Shown: positions 51,030 to 59,878, numbered from the stretch's first letter. The stretch is DNA of 64,000 nt from an uncultured Collinsella sp. (GCA_934647195.1 CAKUFD010000008.1:61445-125444), one strand, 5' to 3'. Program-made: numbers and translations. Notes: generated by a model not told the origin, from the letters alone.

Positions 51030-52061
51030 TTATGACGCTTGGACAGCGTAGAAGGGGGTTGGCTGTCGTTCATAGTGTTCAACAGCCATAACTCCGTAGA
51101 GGCGATTCATGAACTTCGTGATGCAGTGATATTTGCCCATCTTGTTTTCAAAAAGGTCAGCGCGTGCCGCGCGCGAGCGCCTAAGACCTTGAATGTTCTT
51201 GAGATGGGGCAGGTCACCGGGCTGGTGGCTTGTTCCATGTATGTCCACTACGGTGCACCCCCTCTCAAGGCATGCGAAAGAGAGGGGGCCGTCGCAGGTC
51301 AAAACCACGTCGCCGGGTAAGCATTGTTCGAGTATCTTCAGGTCCGTTGCGTTTTCCCCGCGCCGTACGAGAATTTCTTGGATCCAAAATCCATTCATGC
51401 TTTCTTCTTCCAATCTTGGGTCCGTAAGGAGAAAGCGTTTGCTACGACTAATAAACTCATCGTGCAAGACGAGGGCAGGTATACCAAGGGTGCGCGCAAC
51501 AGGGAGGATGCGCTGAACATCTACATTGTCTGCATCGATTAAAATGCGTGCATGCTTGACGACGGTTTGAGGAATGAGGGGCGGCCTTTCGGCATGATCT
51601 CGAATTGCCTCTTCAACTCGATAGGCGTCTAAGAAAGAAATGCTCGGCTGATTAGCATCGCTATCGAAGATCCCCATAGTTCTTAGGCCCTTTTGATGCT
51701 CTGCCCACTTCAAATCAATTTCAAGGGTTTCTGGGTTAAAGGGTTTTCCGCGATAATCGATGGCCTTTGCTCCCAGCTTGATCGCGCATGCTGCAACGGC
51801 AACTTCTCCTGTGATTACGAGGTTGGCGGTTCCCGCGCATTTGTTGATGATATTGCAGATCGCGGCGCCGCTGTTGAGGCAATTGATGATTTCGAGATTC
51901 GCCCCGCTCTTCTCTAGGGCCCACAATGCTCCTATGTTTTTTGCAGTGTTATACGGATATTGCGGAGTGATTACTGCGACATCTACACCGTAAAGACGGC
52001 AGGCTTCAAGTGCTTCTGGGAGCAATTTAAAGGATCTGGAATCGATGATGACGAAGCCCAT
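51030..52061 (-). CDS. Tandem-duplicated YaiI/YqxD (DUF188) family protein
   Basis: A 343-residue protein, about twice the usual ~150 residues of the family. The C-terminal copy (~165-320) has the family's start ILIDADNVDVQRILPVART, the GENATDLKILEQCLPGDVVL block and the CDGPLSFACLERGCTVVDIHG ending. The N-terminal copy (~1-150) aligns with the same scheme (VIIDSRSFKLLPEALEACR, then LVITGEVAVAACAIKLGAKA with IDYRGKPFNPETLEIDL), but the leading IDAD is IDSR, so its putative acidic site is probably lost. The family has a PIN-like fold of unknown function. AAAGG precedes ATG 52061. It is monocistronic and slightly lower in GC. Confidence 0.82.
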   Translation of the reverse strand: MGFVIIDSRSFKLLPEALEACRLYGVDVAVITPQYPYNTAKNIGALWALEKSGANLEIINCLNSGAAICNIINKCAGTANLVITGEVAVAACAIKLGAKAIDYRGKPFNPETLEIDLKWAEHQKGLRTMGIFDSDANQPSISFLDAYRVEEAIRDHAERPPLIPQTVVKHARILIDADNVDVQRILPVARTLGIPALVLHDEFISRSKRFLLTDPRLEEESMNGFWIQEILVRRGENATDLKILEQCLPGDVVLTCDGPLSFACLERGCTVVDIHGTSHQPGDLPHLKNIQGLRRSRAARADLFENKMGKYHCITKFMNRLYGVMAVEHYERQPTPFYAVQAS

Positions 52062-52150
52062 AAGCGCCTTTCGATGGGATTTCTGGATATCGTTAGGCTA
52101 TCAGCTCGTCTGGACATGGTTGTGACTGCCTTTCTTGGCGGGCCTACCCA

Positions 52151-52194
52151 TCGGAAAAAGAAAAAGCCCGAAGAGCCATTGCTCCTCGGGCTTT
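52151..52194 (-). terminator. Intrinsic terminator after dapH (lysine operon end)
   Basis: AAAGCCCGAAGAGC (52163-52176) pairs with GCTCCTCGGGCTTT (52181-52194) with one mismatch; on the minus strand it is followed by TTCTTTTTCC. Confidence 0.85.
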
Positions 52195-52237
52195 CCTCGC
52201 TTTGTTGCTGTTATAGCGCGTTACATATTGCTCGCCG

Positions 52238-52957
52238 CTACAGCTGGCGCAGACCCTCTTCGAGACCGGTCTTGCTGTCGGTCTTCTCGTCGCGCTGCTT
52301 GATGACGCGTGCGGGAACGCCCGCCACGACGGCACCTGCGGGTACATCCTCGACGCATACGGCACCGGCGGCGACGACGGCATTCTCGCCCACATGCACG
52401 CCCTCGAGCACAACGGCGTTGGCGCCGATGAGCACGTCGTCTTCAACGATGACGGGCGTGGCGCTTGCAGGCTCGACGACGCCGGCCAAAACGGTGCCGG
52501 CACCGATGTGGCAGTTCTTGCCCACGGTGGCGCGGCCGCCCAGGATGGCGCCCATGTCGATCATGGAGCCCTCGCCAATCACGGCGCCGATGTTGATGAC
52601 GGCACCCATCATGATTACGGCGTTGTCTCCAATGGATACGCGGTCGCGGATGGTCGCGCCCGGCTCGATGCGCGCGTTGATGTCCTTCATATCCAGTAGG
52701 GGCACGGCGGAGTTGCGGCAGTCGTTCTCGATGTCAAAGTACTCGATATCGTCTGCATGGGCATCGAGAATGCCCTCGAGCTCAGACCAGTCGCCAAAGA
52801 CAACCTGTCCTGCGCTCTCGCCGTAGGTGTGAGCGGAGCCGAAGTCGACCTGCTTGCCTTCCTTAACGCGCACGTAAACCTTCACGGGCGTCTTTTTCTC
52901 GGCATTCGCGATGAAGTTAATGATCTCCTGTGCATCCATGTTGGTGTCGTTTGACAT
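52238..52957 (-). CDS. dapH: Tetrahydrodipicolinate N-acetyltransferase
   Basis: A 239-residue left-handed beta-helix acyltransferase that acetylates tetrahydrodipicolinate in the N-acetyl branch of lysine/diaminopimelate synthesis. The N-terminal DapH domain ([21 protein letters not shown]) precedes hexapeptide repeats ([80 protein letters not shown]). The N-terminal domain distinguishes it from succinyl-type DapD. GGAAG lies before ATG 52957. It is the last gene of lysA-dapA-dapB-dapH, ended by a terminator at 52151-52194. Confidence 0.94.
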   Translation of the reverse strand: MSNDTNMDAQEIINFIANAEKKTPVKVYVRVKEGKQVDFGSAHTYGESAGQVVFGDWSELEGILDAHADDIEYFDIENDCRNSAVPLLDMKDINARIEPGATIRDRVSIGDNAVIMMGAVINIGAVIGEGSMIDMGAILGGRATVGKNCHIGAGTVLAGVVEPASATPVIVEDDVLIGANAVVLEGVHVGENAVVAAGAVCVEDVPAGAVVAGVPARVIKQRDEKTDSKTGLEEGLRQL

Positions 52958-53014
52958 ATGACTTCCTTTCAAAACGAGGTGCAGCATCGCTGCGTGATTC
53001 TGGCTGACGTCAAA

Positions 53015-53755
53015 TTACTCGAACATAACCTGGTCAAAGGTGTAGAAACCGGCCTCGCGCTTCACGATGTTTTGGGCGGCGGCAAGCGCACCGTTGACGA
53101 AAATCTGGCGGCTGGTGGCGCGATGGGTGAGGGAGACCTCCTCGTCGACGCCAAAGAAACTCACCGTGTGCACGCCAGCGACGGTGCCTCCGCGCAGAGA
53201 ATGCATGCCGATCTCTTTGGGGTCGCGCTTGCCGCACATGCCCTCGCGACCATATTGGGCGTGGTAGCCGCACTCAGGCTCGGCGGCAACAACCTCGTCG
53301 AGAAGCATCTTTGCCGTGCCGGAAGGAGCGTCGACCTTTTGGTTGTGGTGCATCTCGCAGATCTCGACATCAAAGCCAGGAAGCTCGCGCGTTGCCTGGG
53401 CTACCAGGTGACGCAGCGCGGCCACGCCGATGGAGTAGTTGCCGCTCCACATGACGGGGGCGTACTTGCCTAGCTGCTTGACCTGCTCGAGCTGCTCCTC
53501 CGTATAGCCCGTGGTGCCGCTGACGAGTGCCGCGCCCGTGCGCTCAACATAGGCTGCGACGGCGGGCAGGGTGCAGGCGTTGGAAAAATCGATAATCACG
53601 TCGGCAGTGGGTGCCGTGGCTAGCTCGTCGATATCAAAGCCGATCTGGGCCTTGATATCGAAGAGAGCGTCACCAGATATGTCCGTCATGGACTCGGCGG
53701 TTGTCTTGATGAGCGAGCCCATGCGGCCCGTTCCCATGATGATGGCGTTAAGCAA
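53015..53755 (-). CDS. dapB: 4-hydroxy-tetrahydrodipicolinate reductase
   Basis: A 246-residue NAD(P)H-dependent enzyme acting after DapA. The glycine motif is IIMGTGRMGSLIKTTA, and the catalytic and substrate motif is VEICEMHHNQKVDAPSGTAKM (histidines and the conserved lysine). ADVIIDFSNACTLPAV and ALVSGTTGYTEEQLEQ are also standard. The start is a TTG at 53755 inside the end of dapA, with AAGGAGG 9 nt upstream, so translation is coupled by an 8-bp overlap. The first ATG in frame lies six codons later, within the nucleotide-binding strand, too late. Confidence 0.95.
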   Translation of the reverse strand: MLNAIIMGTGRMGSLIKTTAESMTDISGDALFDIKAQIGFDIDELATAPTADVIIDFSNACTLPAVAAYVERTGAALVSGTTGYTEEQLEQVKQLGKYAPVMWSGNYSIGVAALRHLVAQATRELPGFDVEICEMHHNQKVDAPSGTAKMLLDEVVAAEPECGYHAQYGREGMCGKRDPKEIGMHSLRGGTVAGVHTVSFFGVDEEVSLTHRATSRQIFVNGALAAAQNIVKREAGFYTFDQVMFE

Positions 53756-54638
53756 TGATATCTGCCTCCTTGAGGGCCGCCGTGAGGGCGGCGCGGGTGT
53801 TGTCCGCCATAGGCATGAGCGGCATGCGGTAGTGGAGGTCGAGCAGGCCCATCTGGCTCAGGGCCTCCTTGACGGGGATGGGGTTGACTTCGCTAAAGAG
53901 GGCCTGGATGAGCGGCTGCCCGGCGATCTGGATCTCTCGCGCGCGCTCGACGTTGCCGTCCAGGTACGCGCGACACATCTCATGGACGAGTGCGGGCTGG
54001 ACATCGGCCCAGACGCTAATGGTGCCCGAGGCGCCCAGGCTCATGAGCGGCACGGTGAGGGCGTCCTCGCCCGAGTACATGCGAAAATCGTCGGAAAGCA
54101 GATGCGCGATGCTCGCTGCGAACGCGACGTTTCCGCTTGCCTCCTTGATGCCCATGACGTTGGGGTGAGCGGCCAAGCGCTCGACGTTGCGCTTGCTGAT
54201 GCCGCATCCGCAGCGGCCGGGGATGTTATAGAGGATGCACGGGATGTCGACGGCATCGGCCACGGTCTTGAAGTGCTGGTAGATGCCCTCTTCATTGGAT
54301 TTGTTGTAGTACGGCGTGATGGTGAGCAGACCGTCTGCGCCCAGGCGCTGGTAGGAGAGCGATTTATCGAGCATCGTGGCGGTCGAGTTGGATCCGGAGC
54401 CCGCGATGACGGGAATGCGTCCGGCAACCTGCTTGACCACGGCCGCAACGACGGTGTTGTCCTCCTCGTCGGTCATGGTTGCGGATTCACCCGTGGTACC
54501 CAGTACCAACATGGCATCGGTGTTGTTTTGCAGGTGGAAATCGACCAAGCGCTCAAGCGCGGCGAAGTCGACGCTGCCGTCGGCGCAAAAGGGTGTGACG
54601 AGGGCCACGATCGAGCCCTCCAGATTGCGGATATCCAT
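53748..54638 (-). CDS. dapA: 4-hydroxy-tetrahydrodipicolinate synthase
   Basis: A 296-residue (beta/alpha)8 aldolase condensing pyruvate with aspartate semialdehyde. Motifs include VLGTTGESATMTDEE (~residues 40-54), TPYYNKSNEEGIYQHF with the catalytic Tyr (~105-120), YNIPGRCGCGIS, and the Schiff-base lysine in VMGIKEASGNVAF (~165). AAGGAAGGAAC precedes ATG 54638. It lies 15 bp after lysA and overlaps dapB. Lysine feedback sites at the dimer interface cannot be judged confidently from sequence alone. Confidence 0.96.
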   Translation of the reverse strand: MDIRNLEGSIVALVTPFCADGSVDFAALERLVDFHLQNNTDAMLVLGTTGESATMTDEEDNTVVAAVVKQVAGRIPVIAGSGSNSTATMLDKSLSYQRLGADGLLTITPYYNKSNEEGIYQHFKTVADAVDIPCILYNIPGRCGCGISKRNVERLAAHPNVMGIKEASGNVAFAASIAHLLSDDFRMYSGEDALTVPLMSLGASGTISVWADVQPALVHEMCRAYLDGNVERAREIQIAGQPLIQALFSEVNPIPVKEALSQMGLLDLHYRMPLMPMADNTRAALTAALKEADIIA

Positions 54639-54653
54639 TATTCAGTTCCTTCC

Positions 54654-55961
54654 TTAGGAATTGTTCTTCAGGTTGTTGAGAAGCTGCTTGCCCGTGGGGG
54701 TGACATCGAGCGTGGCAAAGTAATCGGCGGGTGTCTCGGCGCGTCGGATGAGCTCGCAGGTGCCGTCCTCGCGCAAGAGGACCTCCGCCGAGCGCAGGCG
54801 GCCGTTGTAGTTGTAGCCCATGGAGTAGCCGTGCGCGCCGGTATCGTGGATGACCAAGAGGTCGTCGATGTCGATGTGGGGGAGTGCTCGGTCGACTGCG
54901 AACTTGTCGTTGTTCTCGCACAGATTGCCGGTTACGTCGTAGGTGTTTGTTGCCGGGGCATTGGATTTGTCCGGCCCGTTCTCCTGTCCCATCACGGTGA
55001 TGTGATGGTAGGCGCCGTACATGGCGGGGCGAATGAGGTCGACCGCGCTCGCATCGACGCCGATATAGTCCTTGTAGATCTGCTTCTCGTGCAGGGCACG
55101 CGTGACCAGGCAGCCGTAGGGGCCCATCATGAAGCGGCCCATCTCGCAAAAGATGGAGACGTCTCCCATGCCCGCGGGGACGAGCACTTCCTCAAACGCC
55201 TTGCGCACGCCTTCGCCGATAGCGTGAATGTCATTGGGTTCTTGCTCGGGGCGATAGGGGATGCCAACGCCTCCGGACAGGTTGACAAATGCTATGTGCG
55301 CGCCTGTTTCACGCTGCAGGCGCACCGCGAGGTCGAAGAGGATCCGCGCAAGGGCGGGGTAATAATCGTTGGTGACGGTGTTGCTTGCCAGGAAGGCGTG
55401 GATGCCCAGGTTTTCGGCACCGCGGCAGACAAGCATGCGGAAGGCTTCGAAAAGCTGCTCTTCGGTCATGCCGTATTTGGAATCCCCGGGGTTGTCCATG
55501 ATTCCGTTTGCCAGCTGGAAGAGCCCGCCAGGGTTAAAGCGGCAGCTTACAGTTTTGGGGATGGGTCCTGCCACGCGCTCGAAGAAGTCGATATGCGAGA
55601 TGTCGTCAAAATTGACGATGGCTCCCAGTTTGGCCGCCAGGCGAAAGTCGTCCGCAGGCGTGTCGTTCGACGAGAACATGATGTCCTGGCCCGTGATGCC
55701 CATGGCGCTCGCGAGCATGAGCTCGGTTTCGGACGAGCAGTCGCAGCCCGCTCCGTACTCGTGAAGGATGGAGATAAGGCGCGGGTTGGGGTTCGCCTTG
55801 ACGGCGAAGTATTCCTTAAAGCCTGGATTCCACGCAAACGCGTCGCGCACCGCTTCCATGTTGCGGCGAATGCCCGCCTCGTCGTACAGGTGAAACGGGG
55901 TGGGGAACTGCTTTGCTATAGCGACCAGCTGGTCTTTGGACACAAAGGGGGTCTTTGCCAT
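54654..55961 (-). CDS. lysA: Diaminopimelate decarboxylase
   Basis: A 435-residue PLP enzyme of the alanine-racemase fold converting meso-diaminopimelate to lysine. The PLP lysine is in KEYFAVKANPNPRLI (~residue 52). Other marks are GAGCDCSSETELMLA, LSGGVGIPYRPEQ, the active-site CEMGRFMMGPYGC and the C-terminal GYNYNGRLRSAEVL. AAAAGGAG lies before ATG 55961; an open upstream extension is leader sequence. The gene is first in lysA-dapA-dapB-dapH. The leader (55962 to ~56150) has two small hairpins (CTTGCGGG/CCCGCAAG and GTCTGCACAGAC) but no recognisable lysine riboswitch. Confidence 0.95.
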   Translation of the reverse strand: MAKTPFVSKDQLVAIAKQFPTPFHLYDEAGIRRNMEAVRDAFAWNPGFKEYFAVKANPNPRLISILHEYGAGCDCSSETELMLASAMGITGQDIMFSSNDTPADDFRLAAKLGAIVNFDDISHIDFFERVAGPIPKTVSCRFNPGGLFQLANGIMDNPGDSKYGMTEEQLFEAFRMLVCRGAENLGIHAFLASNTVTNDYYPALARILFDLAVRLQRETGAHIAFVNLSGGVGIPYRPEQEPNDIHAIGEGVRKAFEEVLVPAGMGDVSIFCEMGRFMMGPYGCLVTRALHEKQIYKDYIGVDASAVDLIRPAMYGAYHHITVMGQENGPDKSNAPATNTYDVTGNLCENNDKFAVDRALPHIDIDDLLVIHDTGAHGYSMGYNYNGRLRSAEVLLREDGTCELIRRAETPADYFATLDVTPTGKQLLNNLKNNS

Positions 55962-56255
55962 TGAGGCTCCTTTTCTGATAGCACTCCTGCAGAATGTCTG
56001 TGCAGACAGTCTTGCGGGTGTTTCCCGCAAGCCCACCTGGCCTTCCGTGCCCGGTCGACCAAGTTCGGCGGGGTTGCCTCGGTGCGGGGTCATTGCCTGC
56101 CGGCTCGCCCGCGCGTCATCGCGCCCGCTCCTCTATCGAGTTTTGCCACAGTACCATGAATATATTGGCGAAACAAGGCGAAAAGCAGCAACGTCATTGT
56201 TTCGTAATACTCGAGCGAAAGAGCCTCTTGCGGCATGAGGGCAAGAAGCGTGCCC

Positions 56256-56261
56256 TATAAT
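56256..56261 (+). promoter_or_regulatory. Candidate -10 element of the M20 amidohydrolase gene
   Basis: TATAAT lies 32 bp before ATG 56293. No clean -35 at 16-18 bp is seen (a TTGCGG occurs at 22 bp). Confidence 0.35.
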
Positions 56262-56292
56262 GACGGGCAATCAAACGCGTTGAAGGGCACCT

Positions 56293-57522
56293 ATGGATAC
56301 GAACGATATGCAGCGTAGCGCTGACCTCGCACGGATCGTGCACTACCGCCGAGACTTGCATCGCATTCCGGAGCTCGGCTTTGATCTGGATCAGACCGTG
56401 GCATATGTCGAGGACGTGCTTGACGGGCTTGCCTGTGAAGTGACGCGCCCGTGCGACTCGTGCGTTTGCGCGTTCTTCGACGCAGGAGCCGATGCCGGCT
56501 CTACCACGGCGATTCGTGCCGACATGGATGCGCTGCCCATTGAGGAGGCGACGGGGGCGAGCTTTTCCTCGGTCCATCCGGGCAAGATGCATGCGTGCGG
56601 ACACGATGCCCATATGGCCATGGCCCTTGCGGCGGCCGTGTATGTCGACCGCGTTTTGCGTGAGCATCCAGGGGAGCTCAAGCGCAACGTCCTGTTTGTG
56701 TTCCAGCCTGCGGAGGAGACCACGGGTGGTGCCAAGACGGTGTGCGAGAGCGGCGTTTTCGAGCATTATCACGTCGATCGCATCTTCGGCTTTCATGTAT
56801 GGCCCGATTTGCCGGCAGGTACCGTCGCGTCCTGTGCGGGCCCCATGCTTGCCCGTGCGAGCGAGACACATGTGCATATCCATGGCGAGAGCATCCACAT
56901 TGCCAAGACTCTTGGCGTATCCGATGCGGAGTCGCATGACGCCGCGCTTGCGGCGGCGCGGTTCTTGGTGGCCGAGCGCGAGCTTATGGATATGTTGGGT
57001 GCCGAGGAGCCGTGTATTTGTAAGTTCGGACTGGTCGAAGCGGGTACGGTGTGTAATGCCGTGGCGGGGGAGGCACACCTGGCCGGCAGCCTGCGTGTTT
57101 TTACCGATTCGATGCTCGATCGTGCGCGTGCGGGCATTCGGAGTGTTCTGGACGATGCATGCGCGGCTACGGGTTGCACCTACGATATCGATTTTGCCGA
57201 AGGGTACCCACCCGTAGATAACGATGCCGCTTTGTTTGACCTTGCTTGCCAGGCGGTGCCCGAGCTCGAGCTTATTGAGGAACCGCTGCTGATTGCCGAG
57301 GATTTCGCCTTCTACCAGCGTCGCCTCCCGGGCGTGTTCTTCCTGCTGGGCTGTGGCGTTCCCGTTGCGGCGGTTGATGGCTTGCCAGTCGAGAACCCGT
57401 TCGATGACCAGGGCTGTCCCGCCTTTGCCACGGCGGCGCTTCATACAGACACGATGCTTTTCTCGGAGGAGTGCTTGCTGCCGGGTCTGGATGTGTACAA
57501 GAGTCTCGTGCATATGGCATGA
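56293..57522 (+). CDS. M20D-family amidohydrolase, candidate N-acetyl-diaminopimelate deacetylase
   Basis: A 409-residue metallopeptidase-like amidohydrolase. The metal site shows MHACGHDAHMAMALA (~residue 100) and the glutamate pair in FQPAEETTGGAKTVCE (~140); IRADMDALPIEE precedes. The N-terminal YRRDLHRIPELGFDLDQTV is the hallmark of the YkuR/hippurate hydrolase clade, which includes N-acetyl-LL-DAP deacetylase. It is divergent from the lysA-dapA-dapB-dapH operon, and DapH makes the acetylated intermediate, so deacetylation of N-acetyl-DAP is a strong guess. Hippurate or IAA-amino-acid hydrolysis remain alternatives. AAGGG precedes ATG 56293. Confidence 0.88.
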   Translation: MDTNDMQRSADLARIVHYRRDLHRIPELGFDLDQTVAYVEDVLDGLACEVTRPCDSCVCAFFDAGADAGSTTAIRADMDALPIEEATGASFSSVHPGKMHACGHDAHMAMALAAAVYVDRVLREHPGELKRNVLFVFQPAEETTGGAKTVCESGVFEHYHVDRIFGFHVWPDLPAGTVASCAGPMLARASETHVHIHGESIHIAKTLGVSDAESHDAALAAARFLVAERELMDMLGAEEPCICKFGLVEAGTVCNAVAGEAHLAGSLRVFTDSMLDRARAGIRSVLDDACAATGCTYDIDFAEGYPPVDNDAALFDLACQAVPELELIEEPLLIAEDFAFYQRRLPGVFFLLGCGVPVAAVDGLPVENPFDDQGCPAFATAALHTDTMLFSEECLLPGLDVYKSLVHMA

Positions 57523-57616
57523 GGCCGCGGGGCTGCCGCGGGCCAGCGTGCTTGTGAGCCCGGGCGCCCTCGCGTCGCAGGTGGTGCACCGTGTCGTGTT
57601 CACCTTTCTTGAAGTC

Positions 57617-57684
57617 AAAACCCACGCACAAACGTTCACTTTTTGTCCTGGAGAGCAAAAAACGCACGTTTGTGCGTGGGTTTT
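57617..57684. repeat. 68-bp element with 19-bp perfect inverted repeats
   Basis: AAAACCCACGCACAAACGT (57617-57635) and its exact reverse complement (57666-57684) enclose a second stem TTTTTG/CAAAAA. The plus side ends in TTTTT, so it can act as a terminator for the M20 gene. The length and nested symmetry suggest a dispersed palindromic repeat. The 57523-57834 gap also holds the operator at 57783-57804. Confidence 0.7.
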
Positions 57685-57782
57685 TGGCGTTGTAAGAAAG
57701 CCAATTCTTTCCAATCGATTACCGCTCGGTGAACTAAGATGCCCTCTCCCCGGATAACGCTTGACCGGCTTTCTCTTCCTTC

Positions 57783-57804
57783 ATATACCTATCGGTAGGC
57801 ATAT
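57783..57804. promoter_or_regulatory. Palindromic operator upstream of the first MFS gene
   Basis: ATATACCTA and TAGGCATAT flank TCGG (8 of 9 arm positions match). TACCTA and TAGG are shared with the palindrome at 59998-60017, pointing to control by the TetR regulator encoded between them. Confidence 0.55.
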
Positions 57805-57834
57805 GATTCGCATTGCCGACAGAACGGAGTGGCT

Positions 57835-59115
57835 ATGACTCTCAGTGCACCAGCCAGAAAAGACCGCGCTCACGAGAGCGGCATGTTTGCTTGGATTGTC
57901 GTTATCGCGCTTGGCTTGATGTCCGCCGGAACAACTGGAACGTACAGCATTGTTGCTGGTTCCTTTGTTGCCCCTGTATGCGAAGACCTCGGATTCGACT
58001 ACACCTCGTTCTCCTTTTACTTCACCGCGATCCTTTTGGGTCTCGCGGTTGGTCTTCCGCTTCTGAGCCGGTTTATTCCTCGGGTGGTTGGTAAGCCTTG
58101 GCATATCGCTGTTGAGCTTGTTCTTATTGCCGCGGGCGCGGCGATGGCGTTTTATACCGAGGTGTGGATGTTCATTGCCTCCGCTGCGGTTATCGGCGTT
58201 TGCTTCTCCTTTACGACGGGTGTATGCATGTCCGATGTTATCGACCAGTGGTTCAATAAGTCATCCGGTCTTGCCATTGGACTTGCTTGGGGCGTGAATT
58301 CCCTCTGCACCTTGCTTCTCAGCCCCGTTATCACGCTGGTGATTGAGCAACAGGGCTGGCGTGCGGGGTTTATGGTGCTTGCGCTGGTCTCCGCGATTTT
58401 GATTTTGCCTGCCAGTATCTTCGTTATTCGCTTTAAGCCTTCTGACCGCAACATGCTTCCTTATGGGGCGGTGGCTGTAAACGATGCGATAGAAGGCGGG
58501 CATGATACCCAGGCGGAAGTTCTTACAGGAATGAGCCTTCGCGATGCCGTGAAGACGCCCTCTTTCATCCTCTGCATCTTGCTTCTTTGCTTGGCTCAAC
58601 TTACGTGCTGCATGAATCAGCTGTTCCCCACGTATGCAAGCGAGGTCGGTTTCAATCCGATCGTGGGAAGCCTGATGGTTTCGGCAGCCTCGCTCTCCGA
58701 TATTCTCTTAAACCCATTTGTTGGAAAGACTTGCGACAAACTCGGTGCTATCAAGGCGACGGTCGCATGGACGGCGGTAAGCATCCTGTCGTTCTTACTG
58801 CTCATCGCAAGCAGTGGAAACGAAACGATTTCAATTGTTGCTGCAGGTGTCAACGATGTTATGTTTGCCATTGTGGGAACAGCGATGCCGATGCTTCTTC
58901 TTACGCTTTTTGGGTCGCGCGACTTTGGAAGAATCTATTCGATTGTCTGCTCGGCCGGTTATGTCGTTGGCGCATTCGGCATGCCTGTAATGATGAAGGT
59001 CTACGGGCTCGCCGGATCGTTCCAAGGCGTTTTTGTCTTCTGCATTGTTTGTAACGTTTTGATTGCTGCGTTTGCCTTGGTTTCGGGTGTCTTTCTTAAG
59101 AAGCAGGCCGAGTAG
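57835..59115 (+). CDS. MFS transporter, OFA-like, paralogue 1
   Basis: A 426-residue, twelve-span major facilitator. The opening AWIVVIALGLMSAGTTGTYS and later CMNQLFPTYASEVGFNPIVG, MVSAASLSDILLNPFVGKTC and FGSRDFGRIYSIVCSAGYVV are shared almost word for word with the second MFS gene at 62553. The pattern fits the oxalate/formate-antiporter-like (OFA) clade. Placed in a deiminase/transcarbamylase island, it may exchange the guanidine substrate for its product. GGAG lies five bases before ATG 57835. Upstream is a palindrome like the TetR operator. Confidence 0.88.
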   Translation: MTLSAPARKDRAHESGMFAWIVVIALGLMSAGTTGTYSIVAGSFVAPVCEDLGFDYTSFSFYFTAILLGLAVGLPLLSRFIPRVVGKPWHIAVELVLIAAGAAMAFYTEVWMFIASAAVIGVCFSFTTGVCMSDVIDQWFNKSSGLAIGLAWGVNSLCTLLLSPVITLVIEQQGWRAGFMVLALVSAILILPASIFVIRFKPSDRNMLPYGAVAVNDAIEGGHDTQAEVLTGMSLRDAVKTPSFILCILLLCLAQLTCCMNQLFPTYASEVGFNPIVGSLMVSAASLSDILLNPFVGKTCDKLGAIKATVAWTAVSILSFLLLIASSGNETISIVAAGVNDVMFAIVGTAMPMLLLTLFGSRDFGRIYSIVCSAGYVVGAFGMPVMMKVYGLAGSFQGVFVFCIVCNVLIAAFALVSGVFLKKQAE

Positions 59116-59175
59116 TATCGGCAATGCAGAGGCATTAACTTTCTGATGGCGAGGGCTTGCTACGATGTGAAGAAA

Positions 59176-59207
59176 GGGGCTGATTTTGTATTTTCAGAAT
59201 CAGCCCC
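59176..59207. terminator. Bidirectional terminator between MFS 1 and the TetR gene
   Basis: GGGGCTGATT (59176-59185) pairs with AATCAGCCCC (59198-59207). On the minus strand it is followed by TTTCTTC (end of tetR), on the plus by CCTTGCTAT. Confidence 0.7.
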
Positions 59208-59314
59208 CTTGCTATATTCGGTCATTCAGTTGGCGGGCGGTGTATTGGCTCGTGGCTTGTGGCGGCCCTCCTGATCTCGCAGTGGGATACCAAGGAGGCC
59301 ACCGCCAATCCGCT

Positions 59315-59878
59315 CTACTTGAACATGAGCTCGACCACTTCCGACCAGACCGCTTTCTCGTCAATGCCTTCGTCTTGGGCGACGGTGTTACTGGTTCCTT
59401 CGAGTACGGTATAAAGAAGCTGCATATAGAGAGTGACATCGGTGCCTTCGGGGAAAGCGCCGATCTCTACGCCGTGAGAGAGGATGTCCTTGAGCGCATC
59501 CATTGTGCGATTCGTTGCCGTTAGCTGACGATCTCTGACGGCAGGGATTCGATTCGCTTGAATGCTGACTTCTGCCAGTACGTTTCGGCGCTTCTCGTCG
59601 CTTTTGTAGCCGCCGATTATCGAATTGCCCAGCTGGATGAGGGCATTTTTAAAACTGGACGCATCTACGATCGAAGAGTAATCATGCTGATAGTCGATCG
59701 TCGGAAACATGCTGTCCAAAAGGGCGGTGAAAATCTCTTCCTTGGAGGGGAAGTAGTAATACACCGAAGGTTTGGAGATTCCAACGCGATCGCAGATCTT
59801 TCCGATAGACGCCTTGTCGTAGCCAACCTCTGCCACGAGTTCGTACATTGCATCCAATATTTTCTCTTTTGTGCTCAC
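59315..59878 (-). CDS. TetR-family transcriptional regulator
   Basis: A 187-residue repressor. The N-terminal helix-turn-helix is TKEKILDAMYELVAEVGYDK followed by ASIGKICDRVGISKPSVYYYFPSKEEIF, the standard TetR signature. The C-terminal ligand domain is variable (NALIQLGNSIIGGYKSDEKR to VEGTSN-like helices). GTG 59878 is chosen: GAGAGG lies 6 nt upstream and the domain begins there; an in-frame ATG at 59926 has none. It is divergent from the deiminase operon and convergent-side neighbour of MFS 1. Palindromes at 59998-60017 and 57783-57804 are its likely operators, with a guanidine compound as inducer (inference). Confidence 0.92.
   Translation of the reverse strand: MSTKEKILDAMYELVAEVGYDKASIGKICDRVGISKPSVYYYFPSKEEIFTALLDSMFPTIDYQHDYSSIVDASSFKNALIQLGNSIIGGYKSDEKRRNVLAEVSIQANRIPAVRDRQLTATNRTMDALKDILSHGVEIGAFPEGTDVTLYMQLLYTVLEGTSNTVAQDEGIDEKAVWSEVVELMFK

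Noticed and set aside
53571..55964. 797-codon plus-strand frame across dapB-dapA-lysA
   Set aside because: Antisense shadow of three clear lysine genes; no recognisable domains.
55962..56150. Lysine (L-box) riboswitch or small SRP RNA upstream of lysA
   Set aside because: Conserved L-box sequence elements are not seen, and a GGCACGGAAGG resemblance to SRP RNA lacks the rest of the domain.
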